A DNA stretch of 30,784 nt. It comes from Thermoprotei archaeon. GTDB taxonomy: Archaea > Thermoproteota > Thermoprotei > Thermofilales > B15-G2. Made by a program: the position numbers and the translations under genes. Below, one piece after another: positions 24,116-30,784 of this stretch. The notes below the pieces were generated by a model that was given only the letters and a program-made list of their open reading frames with translations, was not told the DNA's origin and searched no databases. The DNA lies in contig QMRV01000026.1 of the NCBI GenBank assembly GCA_003649445.1, positions 1 to 30,784 on the forward strand. Direction: 5' to 3'. The number at the start of each line of letters is the position of its first letter. Position 1 is the first letter of the stretch.

Positions 24116-25579
24116 CTACAAGCTACTGGAAGAAATTTCGTGTACACCTTTACTTAAATCAAGGCACAGTCTCCGCCCATCCCACAGCTTAATTCCTAGC
24201 TTCAGTGGACTAGTTAACTTGACTCTCAGCAACACGTTCTGATCGACGACATGGTCTAAGCACACAGAAGAGTATTTAGGCAAGTCTAGCTCAAGCACAA
24301 TAAAGTTGTTTTTCATAGAGACCTGAACTTTGTTCCCGAAAATACTTCCTGAGAAAATACCGTTACTCATATGCTTAAGCCCATATACTGCTCTATTGTC
24401 TCCGCGGAGCTCCCAACAGCAGTCAGAGTCAAACCAAATGTATTTTCCTGAAAAATCTATACTCAAAGCATACTCTGATTCAAGTTGAAGACTTCCTCCC
24501 CTCCATATAGTGGTCAGCGCTTCAAATTCGCCTGGACACATCCTCGAAACAATATCAAAGAAGTTATTGAAGTCAGTTGAGTTACGGAAGTAGCCTCTAC
24601 CAGACTGATAGAAAAGCAGAGTCTTTACCAGCTCTTCTTTAAACTCCTTAAACCTATCTACACCTAAATCTTCTAGTTCCTCAAGTGCGCAGATAAGCGA
24701 GCCTTGAGTAACGAGAGAAGGCTTTAATGAAACTCTTCCTGTCTTCAAGTCTATATTGTGGTGAATTCTCCTTAAGCCATACTTGTCGATCCAGGAGTTT
24801 TCATACAAGTATTCTATGACATCGAGTGCTCTTTTAAGAAATAGCGAGTCTCCTGTAAGCTTATAGAGCTCGACTAGCTCATAGGAAATAAGCCCGTGGT
24901 AGGGAGCGGGTTCGGGGAACTCGGGTTCATCGCCTCTAAGAAAACACCTGTATTCTGGCAGAAAATAGTTCTCGAGATACCAGTAGGCGACACGCGAACC
25001 ATACTCTTCCCAGTACTTCCTGTCTTTGAGCTCGCCGTAGAGGGCCATAGCCCAACATACAGCAAGATCCTGATTAGTTACACCGCACCAGCAAGGAAAA
25101 CTAGGATTCTTCAGCCAAGCATTACCTCTCTTCCACCAGTAGCTCATAAACCACTCAAAGTTCTTTTCAACAGTCTTCAAGTAGGGATCAGGGTCTTTGT
25201 TCTCATCTACTAGAGCTTCGGCGAAAGAGAGGAGAGCAAGGTCGGCTAAAGCATTATGTATACAGCCTCCTCTACCAGGCTCAAATTCATATACACTGTG
25301 CTCAAAACAGCCATCAGAGCCTAAAAGACTACATAGGGCATCACACATAGCTTTAGCTTCTAGTAGAAAATACTCGTAGCCCGTTTTACTGTATAAGTTG
25401 AGGAAGCCTCTAATAAGACCAAAGTACTCTGAAACAGTAACTCCCTGATACTTTTTCTCAAGAACACTAGAGACTTTCCAGCAAGAATGGACGTGGAGAC
25501 CGCCATAAATACCTTTACCCTGCTTCCAAGAACTAATCCAGCTCAAATACCTAGAAATACCGTCTCCTACACTATCCAC
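24116..25579 (-). CDS. Six-hairpin (alpha/alpha toroid) glycosidase-like protein
   Basis: A 487-residue protein with repeated helical hairpins over residues ~1-360, for example GLIRGFLNLYSKTGYEYFLLEA, YHGLISYELVELYKLTGDSLFL and TQGSLICALEELEDLGV. It is rich in aromatic residues around a presumed central cavity (WFMSYWWKRGNAW, FPCWCGVTNQDLAVCWAMALY). The C-terminal ~120 residues are a beta-rich domain (LRGDNRAVYG, LRVKLTSPLKLGIKLWDGRRL). Such toroids include GH88, GH105 and epimerase-like enzymes on oligosaccharides; the specific activity cannot be read. It has no signal peptide and a GTG start. Its place just upstream of cas6 looks accidental rather than functional. Confidence 0.62.
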   Translation of the reverse strand: MDSVGDGISRYLSWISSWKQGKGIYGGLHVHSCWKVSSVLEKKYQGVTVSEYFGLIRGFLNLYSKTGYEYFLLEAKAMCDALCSLLGSDGCFEHSVYEFEPGRGGCIHNALADLALLSFAEALVDENKDPDPYLKTVEKNFEWFMSYWWKRGNAWLKNPSFPCWCGVTNQDLAVCWAMALYGELKDRKYWEEYGSRVAYWYLENYFLPEYRCFLRGDEPEFPEPAPYHGLISYELVELYKLTGDSLFLKRALDVIEYLYENSWIDKYGLRRIHHNIDLKTGRVSLKPSLVTQGSLICALEELEDLGVDRFKEFKEELVKTLLFYQSGRGYFRNSTDFNNFFDIVSRMCPGEFEALTTIWRGGSLQLESEYALSIDFSGKYIWFDSDCCWELRGDNRAVYGLKHMSNGIFSGSIFGNKVQVSMKNNFIVLELDLPKYSSVCLDHVVDQNVLLRVKLTSPLKLGIKLWDGRRLCLDLSKGVHEISSSSL

Positions 25580-25677
25580 GTTAAACTCCTCAAAACAGCA
25601 CTATAAAACACTACTCAAAGCTACTTAAAACTACTCAAATACCCTAAACTCTAACTAACACTAAACACATTGAAAAA

Positions 25678-26085
25678 TTAAAGTAGAATTACTGTGGAGA
25701 GGGGAGGCGGTCTACGCTTCCTCAAAGCAAAGAATACTACAGCAACCACTACAATTGCTATAATTACGACGACAGCAATAATAGTTAAATTACCTAGAAG
25801 TCCGCCACCTACTTCACTCGGCTTTTTCTCTAGCTGAGTAGACACGCTCTTAGTTTCACCTGCTGAGACTTTAATAGTCGTAACATACTCTCTATAGCCT
25901 TCTTTAGCAATTTTAATAGTATATGTACCGGGAGCAAGCTTTAATTTAAGAGGAGTAGTGCCCACGTACTTGTTGACTACGTAGACTCTTGCTCCCCGAG
26001 GATTCGATGTAATAGAGACTTCGGCTTTCTCCTCTCTGCTCGGAGGAGCTCCAGGAATTACCTTATATACCTGTATTTTCAGCAA
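25678..26085 (-). CDS. PEGA-domain protein with membrane anchor, N terminus lost at a CRISPR repeat
   Basis: A 135-residue frame. Residues ~20-88 are a PEGA domain: AEVSITSNPRGARVYVVN, YVGTTPLKLKLAPGTYTIKI, AKEGYREYVTTIKV and a GETKSVSTQLEKKP tail. Residues ~98-123 are a membrane segment (NLTIIAVVVIIAIVVVAVVFF) followed by RKRRPPP. The only start codon is a TTG, no signal peptide is present, and a stop precedes it. The frame begins 15 bases from the solo CRISPR repeat at 26101. PEGA surface proteins normally have an export signal, so the gene was probably cut by the recombination that placed the repeat and leader here. Confidence 0.7.
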   Translation of the reverse strand: MLKIQVYKVIPGAPPSREEKAEVSITSNPRGARVYVVNKYVGTTPLKLKLAPGTYTIKIAKEGYREYVTTIKVSAGETKSVSTQLEKKPSEVGGGLLGNLTIIAVVVIIAIVVVAVVFFALRKRRPPPLSTVILL

Positions 26086-26100
26086 AGAATATTATATTAA

Positions 26101-26137
26101 CTTTCTATTCTCTTTAAGAGATTTTTAAATTAATTTG
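26101..26137 (-). CRISPR. Solo CRISPR repeat, leader-proximal variant
   Basis: A single 37-base copy starting CTTTCTATTCTCTTTAAGAG and ending TTTTTAAATTAATTTG. It matches the leader-proximal repeat of the array (30545-30581) better than the canonical repeats: both have CTCTTTAAGAG in place of CTCTTTTTGAG and an extra T run. No second repeat follows, so any spacers were lost. Transcription from the adjoining leader would run leftward through it. Confidence 0.8.
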
Positions 26138-26340
26138 GGTCGTGAATTGGCATTGTTTATGCTCTTTTCGAATATTCTGTGTTTTTAGTATTAATATATT
26201 TTGTCGCTTCAATTATTTTATGTCTATGTAATATTTATAAACCTGTTTATAAAGGAGTAAAAAACAAATATATAAACTTTACTGTAGTCTTTAAATAAAA
26301 TTAAATAAGTTTTCTTTGGTGAATTATGTATTTTAGGCCG
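26138..26340 (-). repeat. Full-length duplicate of the CRISPR leader
   Basis: It aligns along its whole length with 30582-30784. The block at 26246-26275 is identical over 30 bases to 30690-30719, including the TATAAAGGAGTAAAAAACAA core and the ATATATAA TATA-box region. CTTCAATTATTTTATGTCT and GTCTTTAAATAAAATTAAAT are also close. The left arm of the palindrome is damaged (CCTGTTTA). The promoter elements look intact and could still direct leftward transcription into the truncated PEGA gene. Confidence 0.78.
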
Positions 26341-26431
26341 GCTTTTCTGTATTGCTTATAGTAAAAGGTTAATTATTTATTGATCCAAGTTTCATTTAAT
26401 TTATTCTTTGCATTAATTTTATGTGATTTAT

Positions 26432-26851
26432 TTACTTTTGTTTTATGTACTCATCTACGGTTATGGCTTCAATATTTTCTTTTACTGATTTTTCTCTGAG
26501 TTCATGGTCTTCGGTTACGAGTATGAGGTTTTTCTTTTTAGCTACATAGAGGTATGATGCGTCATAGAAAGTTAGTTTAAGTTTTACTGCAAGCGCCATC
26601 GTTCCCTCTAAGTCTTTTTCCGATTTAATACTTTCAATATTCATGGTTTTTAGAAGTTTAGCTATATACTTAACTTTATTTACAGCTTCTTTCTCATTTA
26701 TTAATTTCATTAAAGCACATTCTTTCCATAAAATATTACCTAGTTCATAGTAAGCTAAGTCAAGTGTATACACTCCAGCAAAATACTTTACGGCACTCCC
26801 ACCAAGTCTCTTTAAAAGAACTGCTATTGCACTAGAATCAAGCAAATACAC
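26432..26851 (-). CDS. vapC: VapC-type PIN-domain toxin (pair 4)
   Basis: A 139-residue PIN protein. MYLLDSSAIAVLLKR carries the first Asp, DLAYYELGNILWKE the Glu, LTFYDASYLYVAKKK the third Asp and LVTEDHELREKS the last. The stop of the antitoxin and the start of this gene overlap by 1 base. The pair sits between two relic CRISPR leaders (26138-26340 and 27319-27431) that run in the same direction. Confidence 0.88.
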   Translation of the reverse strand: MYLLDSSAIAVLLKRLGGSAVKYFAGVYTLDLAYYELGNILWKECALMKLINEKEAVNKVKYIAKLLKTMNIESIKSEKDLEGTMALAVKLKLTFYDASYLYVAKKKNLILVTEDHELREKSVKENIEAITVDEYIKQK

Positions 26852-27078
26852 TATCTCGTCCTCCTACCCTCCCTAATAATACGCACAATCTCTTCATCAG
26901 GTATCCTGGAAAAAAGCTCACCAAGCTCCTCAGCAGCCCTAACAGCTTCTTCAAACTCCTTCCTCTTAACCTCCTCCTCTAAAGCCCTCCTAACAACCTC
27001 GCTAACTCTAACACCATACCTATCAATCTTCTCCTTAAGCTCCCGCGGAATCCTAACACTAATCGTAACACTATTCAC
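26851..27078 (-). CDS. vapB: VapB-type ribbon-helix-helix antitoxin (pair 4)
   Basis: A ~75-residue RHH protein: VTISVRIPRELKEKIDRYGV, RVSEVVRRALEEEVKRKEF, then an acidic helix (AAEELGELFSRIPDEEIVRI). A GTG at 27078 places the beta strand at the N terminus; the frame can extend to TTG 27090. A TATA-like stretch (TATTTATAACTAACGT in the plus strand, about 27110) lies upstream. This antitoxin is RHH-type like pair 1 but not closely similar to it. Confidence 0.82.
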   Translation of the reverse strand: MNSVTISVRIPRELKEKIDRYGVRVSEVVRRALEEEVKRKEFEEAVRAAEELGELFSRIPDEEIVRIIREGRRTR

Positions 27079-27210
27079 ATAACACACCAATCATATATAC
27101 ATAGCACAATATTTATAACTAACGTAACACAAGCAATTAACTAAAAACACAGCAACGCAATAACCCTTAGAGAACCCTCTTCTACATAAAATTATATACA
27201 AATAGCTAAA

Positions 27211-27318
27211 CTCTCTATTCTCTTTTTAATAAATTTTTAAATTAATTACGTAGCCAAGAGATTCAGAGTGCAGTTCCTATTCCTTTATTTTTCTCTAGAG
27301 ATTTTCAATTAATTATAG
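27211..27318 (-). CRISPR. Decayed two-repeat, one-spacer CRISPR remnant
   Basis: Two repeat-like units flank a 34-base unique stretch (27249-27282). Left unit: 27211-27248, beginning CTCTCTATTCTCTTTTTAAT and ending AAATTAATTA. Right unit: about 27283-27318, CTTTATTTTTCTCTAGAG then ATTTTCAATTAATTATAG. Both keep the start CT..CTATT or CTTTAT, the TCTCT core and the AATTAATTA tail. The unit nearer the leader is the more eroded. It may be a dead mini-array or a CreA-like regulatory RNA; the sequence alone does not decide. Confidence 0.55.
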
Positions 27319-27431
27319 TATGAGTTATATTGAATTTTTCTCTTTTCAATTATTTTATGTCTATATAATATTTATAAAGAAACAATCGAATAAACCAACT
27401 ATGGTGTTTGAATAAATTAAATAGATTTTAC
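27319..27431 (-). repeat. Truncated CRISPR leader copy
   Basis: The 34-base block 27345-27378 matches 26208-26241 with one mismatch and aligns with the array leader at about 30653-30685. Beyond it the palindrome and TATA region are replaced (AAGAAACAATCGAATAAACC), but the terminal part (GTTTGAATAAATTAAATAGATTTT) again resembles the leader end. With its promoter gone, this copy is probably silent. Confidence 0.6.
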
Positions 27432-27458
27432 ATGAATTTATATTTATTTTACTTAGTA

Positions 27459-27902
27459 TTATTGTTCATTGTAGTAGACTGAACGTTTGTGACATGTATT
27501 AGTTCCATTTGTGTATAGCATTCTACTGTGGTCTGTTGTTAAAAGTTTTAGGTCATCACACAAAATAACGCCTAATTTGATGGCTTCCATGAATAAAGGG
27601 TTTTTCTTCTTTAATCCTTTTAAAAACTCTCCTTTAGTAACTATAATAGGTTCAATAGGAAGACTATATTTTACTAAAAGATCGAGGATCTTATCATATC
27701 TTTTTAAGGGATTAGGATCAGCTTCAGCTACAATAATAAGTAAATCAATATCACTCCATTCATTAAAATCTCCTCTAGCATAAGACCCTACTAAAACAAC
27801 AGTAATAGAACCTAAAACCTCTCTTAAAGACTTAGCAAAAACCTTAACTTCCCTAATAACCCTTTCCCTCATCTCCCTTCTCTCCTCCGCAATTCTCTCC
27901 AT
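27459..27902 (-). CDS. mntA: MNT-type nucleotidyltransferase antitoxin
   Basis: A 147-residue minimal nucleotidyltransferase. VLVGSYARGDFNEWSDIDLL gives the GSxARG motif (residues 39-44) and the catalytic aspartates D51 and D53. IEPIIVTKGEF and NPLFMEAIKLGVILC complete the fold. In HEPN-MNT systems, MNT proteins AMPylate and inactivate the HEPN RNase. The last ~28 residues (DHSRMLYTNGTNTCHKRSV) are not typical and run up to the leader relic. The gene overlaps the upstream HEPN gene by 34 bases. Confidence 0.86.
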   Translation of the reverse strand: MERIAEERREMRERVIREVKVFAKSLREVLGSITVVLVGSYARGDFNEWSDIDLLIIVAEADPNPLKRYDKILDLLVKYSLPIEPIIVTKGEFLKGLKKKNPLFMEAIKLGVILCDDLKLLTTDHSRMLYTNGTNTCHKRSVYYNEQ

Positions 27903-28300
27903 ACACCCTCAACCCACTCTAAAATCCTCCTAGCAGCTTTAACAGCTTCCTCAGCCTCCCTCTTAGTAAAATATTCTTCAGGAATACCTGTATCCCATGT
28001 ATCAGGATACCTAGTAATCATATAGTACTTACTCAAAAGAAAACAATACTCCCTCACATCACCTGGAACACTCACACCAAGCTCCTCAACTTCCCTAAGA
28101 AGAACCACAAGAGAATGACCCAGACGAGGCCTACCAACACCCCATAAAACAGCTTTCAAAGCTTTCTCAGCAACTTGATGAGCCTTAAAACAAGCCCAAT
28201 TAAAAAACCCGCCCTCAATATCACTCCTAGCAGACTTTAAAGTAGCCCAAGCACTCCTAATCCATCTCTCAAACTCTCTCTCATCAAAAACAAATAACAT
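27869..28300 (-). CDS. hepT: HEPN-domain RNase toxin
   Basis: A 143-residue helical HEPN protein: RWIRSAWATLKSARSDIEGG, FNWACFKAHQVAEKALKAVL (the classical HEPN helix 2) and LLSKYYMITRYPDTWDTGIP, the R-Y-P turn seen in partners of MNT proteins, then FTKREAEEAVKAARRILEW. It is the first gene of the HEPN-MNT pair and starts with an ATG. HEPN RNases cleave RNA when not modified or bound by MNT. Confidence 0.86.
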   Translation of the reverse strand: MLFVFDEREFERWIRSAWATLKSARSDIEGGFFNWACFKAHQVAEKALKAVLWGVGRPRLGHSLVVLLREVEELGVSVPGDVREYCFLLSKYYMITRYPDTWDTGIPEEYFTKREAEEAVKAARRILEWVEGVWRELRRREGR

Positions 28301-28564
28301 AACCCCAACAACTAAATATCAAACAAAAATATAAATAATACCGCAAAACAATATTCTCTAAGTACTTAGTGGCTTTTGTTCATGTGTTCTTATTTGCTGT
28401 GGTTTTCCATAGTAAAATGTTAGTATTTTCCGTTTATTTTTCATCTCATATTGAAGATGTTTTAGATATTTTGTTGAATTATATGTATTGTTGCGAGAGC
28501 TTTGTTTTTAAAAGTTTAATGATTGTTTAAATAGTTTTATGTGAGTTTTCTTTTGGTGAGATGT

Positions 28565-29236
28565 ATGGGTGAGGTTGCTGTGTTTATTGAGCGTATGGTG
28601 AGGTTTAAGCATGGTGTAGGCTACTTGTATGCGTGGCTTGCTACAGTAGCGCTTTATGGGGGCTGGTATGCTCTCTACTCTACTCTAGCTCTCTTCGGGG
28701 GCCCGCTGGCCCCTTATGCTTGGCTAACGTGAATTCCTATAGCAATTTTAGTGATTGTTTCAGTGATTTCTGCTTACAGGAAACTAGGGCTGAGGGCTGA
28801 AGTAGACCCTGTTCTTTCAGAGACCGGTAGGCTTAGAGGGAAAATATTCGGCACATGCTTTGCTTCAGCGTACTTGTTGGCAGGAATAGCTGCTGTAGTA
28901 GGTTTTCCTACGAAAATAGTATTGTCTATAGCCTGGATACCTGCGCTCGCGGCTTCATGGATACTCGTAGGAGTATTCGCCGAAAGCAAAGAAGTAGAGA
29001 AAGGCTATTTGCCTCAAAGAATATAACTTCAAATAGGAGTACTCACAGCAGCCTCCTTCACAGTATCACTTATAGCCGCAACACTCCTCTACCCCTTAGA
29101 GTCAAGTGAATGGTACTGGACATTCCACGGCCTAATGTGCTTCACACTAATCCTTTCAACAGTACTATCTTTCATAACCTATGCTTCTAAAGTAGCCGAG
29201 GTAGATTGGCTTGTCAGAAATAATAGAAACAGCTAA
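28565..29236 (+). pseudogene. Six-helix membrane protein broken by two in-frame stops
   Basis: One frame runs through 224 codons with two interior stops, TGA at 28730 and TAA at 29024, and no frameshift. The pieces form a coherent membrane protein: FKHGVGYLYAWLATVALYGG, ILVIVSVISAYRKLGL, ASAYLLAGIAAVVGF, IVLSIAWIPALAASWILVGV, LTAASFTVSLIAATLL and LILSTVLSFITYASKV. Reading the first stop as Trp gives a natural AWLT-W-IPIA. A GGTGAG ribosome site precedes ATG 28565. The final codons overlap the next gene by 26 bases. No family was recognised. It looks freshly broken; alternatives are sequencing error or stop read-through. Confidence 0.6.
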
Positions 29237-29543
29237 CAAAATAGACCCCCTGTTATCAAACACCACAAGACTACTCATACTCGCATCACTATACATAATA
29301 GGATCAATGTATGAAGCAGACCTAGCAAAATTCTTGAAAACAAGCTGGGAAAAACTAGCCACACACTTCAACAAACTAGAAAAAGCAGGCTACATAAAGA
29401 AACAAAAAGTCATAGGAGAAGACAGACCCAGAACCCTAATAAAACCAACAAAACAAGGAATAACAAAACTACACCAACACCTAGAAGCACTAACACAACT
29501 ACACACAAAACTAAAGAAAACAGCCCTCAATCCAAAACAATAA
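29211..29543 (+). CDS. Winged-helix transcriptional regulator (MarR/ArsR-like)
   Basis: A 110-residue wHTH protein: NTTRLLILASLYIIGSM (helix 1-2), DLAKFLKTSWEKLATHFNKL (recognition helix region), EKAGYIKKQKVI and RTLIKPTKQGITKL (wing), then a C-terminal helix EALTQLHTKLKKTAL. It resembles the small HTH_34/MarR-like archaeal regulators. The TTG at 29211 lies inside the end of the membrane-protein frame, so the two were translationally coupled. The likely target is the promoter of that operon; a related pair of regulator plus membrane protein is common in archaea. Confidence 0.78.
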   Translation: MSEIIETANKIDPLLSNTTRLLILASLYIIGSMYEADLAKFLKTSWEKLATHFNKLEKAGYIKKQKVIGEDRPRTLIKPTKQGITKLHQHLEALTQLHTKLKKTALNPKQ

Positions 29544-29586
29544 ACAAAACAACTATATACATATTCAAGACCAAATATACACAACT

Positions 29587-29715
29587 ATGCCTGCAACACC
29601 TGAAAGAGAATTAAAAAAGAAATTAAAGAAAATAATAAACGAAGGACTAAAATCAATGAACATCACCATAGACGAATGGATCAAAACAGTAAAAGAATCC
29701 CGCAAAGAAAGATAA
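29587..29715 (+). CDS. Possible 42-residue charged helical protein
   Basis: An ATG at 29587 opens a frame of 42 codons ending at TAA 29713. The product is almost all helix and very lysine-rich: TPERELKKKLKKIINEGL, then MNITIDEWIKTVKES. It has a TATA-like stretch (AACTATATACATA) about 30 bases before the start, as expected for a leaderless gene. Its role is unknown; it could be a small nucleic-acid or protein-binding partner. Confidence 0.4.
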   Translation: MPATPERELKKKLKKIINEGLKSMNITIDEWIKTVKESRKER

Positions 29716-29959
29716 ATAACATCTCCTAAACAACCGACACTACACACTCAATTAAATCACCTGAAGAAAACCTACTAGATTATACAAAACAATCTAAAAA
29801 ATATCTAAAACACTCTGCTTCCTTCAAATAAATTAACTAAACAATCCATAAAACTAAACACATAAAAAACAACACTTCTCTCCTCCTATTTTTCACCGTA
29901 TTGAAACTATACAGCATCTCCATTAAAACTATCTTGCAAACCTCTGCATAAACTAAGTT

Positions 29960-30581
29960 CTCGTCATTCTCTTTTGAGATTTAATTAATTAAGATGCAGT
30001 ATTGAAACCGATGAAGATATTCAAGAACTGGGCGTACTTTCTATTCTCTTTTTGAGATTTAATTAATTAAGAGAAAGCCTAGGCTCACAGTGTTTTTCAG
30101 AGAACTTCCTCCAACATACTTTATTCCAACTTTCTATTCTCTTTTTGAGATTTAATTAATTAAGAAGATATATGTGTTTCTCCCAGCGACTTTCTAGTGA
30201 TAATTTCTTTTCTTTCTATTCTCTTTTTGAGATTTAATTAATTAAGTTATTTGGCCAAAGCCTGATGGCACTTGTATACTTGGAACAAAATTCTCTTTCT
30301 ATTCTCTTTTTGAGATTTAATTAATTAAGGCGTAAGAATGGTAGGAAGAGTGTTATGTATCTGATAACAGTGCATCTTCCTAGTCCTTTCTATTCTCTTT
30401 TTGAGATTTAATTAATTAAGTCGACTGGGTGAAAGAGAGGGTAGAGGAAATGGGGAGCGTGGACTTTCTATTCTCTTTTTGAGATTTAATTAATTGTATT
30501 TAATATCTCCCACAGTAACATAAGAGCACTCATACTTAAGCCTACTTTCTATTCTCTTTAAGAGATTTTTAATTAATTGAG
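29960..30581 (-). CRISPR. CRISPR array, 8 repeats and 7 spacers
   Basis: Consensus repeat 35 bases on the plus strand: starts CTTTCTATTCTC, middle TTTTTGAG, ends ATTTAATTAATTAAG. Repeats start at 29960 (34 bases, degenerate), 30037, 30130, 30212, 30295, 30386, 30464 and 30545. Five (30037-30420) are perfect. Unit 7 has lost its last three bases (AATTGTA), and unit 8 is the variant CTCTTTAAGAG with TTTTTAATTAATTGAG. Spacers are 43, 58, 47, 48, 56, 43 and about 46-49 bases. Minus-strand transcription gives a repeat ending GAGAATAGAAAG, an archaeal-type 5' handle for type I-A or III crRNA, and the leader lies on the right. Confidence 0.93.
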
Positions 30582-30784
30582 GATCGTTGGTTGGGTTAGA
30601 TTGTTCTCTTTTCACTTATTCTGTATCTTTAGTGTAATATATTTTTAGTGTTTTCATTATTTTATGTCTGTTAAATATTTTTAAACTCCTTTATAAAGGA
30701 GTAAAAAACAAATATATAAGTTTAACTGTAGTATTTAAATAAGATTAAATAAGTTTTAGTTTTTTTGGTTTGGATTGTTTTATG
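30582..30784 (-). promoter_or_regulatory. CRISPR leader with promoter and palindrome
   Basis: AT-rich sequence from the last repeat to the window edge. Reading leftward, a TATA-like CTTATATATT (30711-30720 on the plus strand, reverse orientation) is followed 10-25 bases later by the perfect palindrome CTCCTTTATAAAGGAG at 30686-30701, where transcription should start. Several blocks recur in the copies at 23115, 26138 and 27319. The leader may continue past the end of the window. Confidence 0.75.
30686..30701. promoter_or_regulatory. 16-bp palindrome at the expected CRISPR transcription start
   Basis: CTCCTTTATAAAGGAG is its own reverse complement and lies at about the start site predicted from the TATA box. 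In the other leader copies it is partly kept (CTCTTTTATAAGGGAG at 23158-23173) or one-armed (CCTGTTTATAAAGGAG at 26242-26257). It may bind a Csa3- or Cbp1-type regulator or the adaptation machinery; this is inference. Confidence 0.5.

Noticed and set aside
24896..25213. Plus-strand frame of 105 codons opposite the toroid glycosidase
   Set aside because: Shadow of the minus-strand gene, no domain pattern.
28301..28540. Fifth CRISPR leader copy upstream of the broken membrane protein
   Set aside because: T-rich and similar in texture, but no ordered blocks shared with the array leader.
29716..29959. Further repeats to the left of the CRISPR array
   Set aside because: AT-rich DNA with no repeat-like core; nothing recognisable was found.

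Overview
The window looks like the chromosome of a thermophilic archaeon of the Thermoproteota (crenarchaeal side). Evidence includes a bifunctional ThiD-ThiN protein, L-aspartate dehydrogenase, AT-rich TATA boxes about 25-30 bases ahead of several start codons (leaderless transcripts), many GTG/TTG starts, AbrB- and RHH-type VapBC modules, a Cas6, and a CRISPR repeat whose transcript ends in a GAAAG-type handle. Some features recall Thermofilum-like organisms, but I cannot fix the genus. No tRNA or rRNA was seen.

Layout. 1-384 is the end of nadX. 509-1951 (minus) is a threonine-synthase-like protein fused to a PadR-type winged helix. It lacks the PLP-binding lysine and is divergent from an ECF transporter S component plus an amidohydrolase (2114-3364); a perfect 16-bp palindrome lies between TATA box and start codon. 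3421-4902 holds two matched operator-like inverted repeats ahead of a Schlafen/AlbA_2 regulator. 4905-5965 is a decayed glycoside-hydrolase-like gene. 6160-8649 is a thiamine cluster: thiD-thiN, thiW and a small P-loop ATPase. 8655-12909 is almost all minus strand: three VapBC pairs, an OsmC-like protein and two tandem YjbQ paralogues.

13088-13848 is a broken geranylgeranyl-reductase-type flavoprotein. 13943-16651 carries a UroD-like protein, a membrane protein and a GHL10-type glycosidase. 16866-17635 is a G+C-richer bPH2 membrane protein with an apparent frameshift. 17775-20012 encodes a large secreted, membrane-anchored alpha/alpha-toroid protein. 20201-20764 is the XTP/dITP pyrophosphatase. 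20720-21752 is a decayed gene that may be a GH36/Sip1-like glycosidase.

From 21785 to the end the window is defence-like: an AAA ATPase with a DUF4143-like tail, a 19-bp perfect hairpin, cas6, a toroid glycosidase, a truncated PEGA protein, VapBC, HEPN-MNT, a nonsense-broken membrane protein with a wHTH partner, and a CRISPR array (29960-30581; 8 repeats, transcribed leftward) with its leader at the right edge. The most striking pattern is that the leader, with or without a leader-proximal repeat variant, recurs in the same orientation at about 23115-23225, 26101-26340 and 27211-27431. These are relic CRISPR loci threaded between toxin-antitoxin genes, and one flanks a truncated gene.
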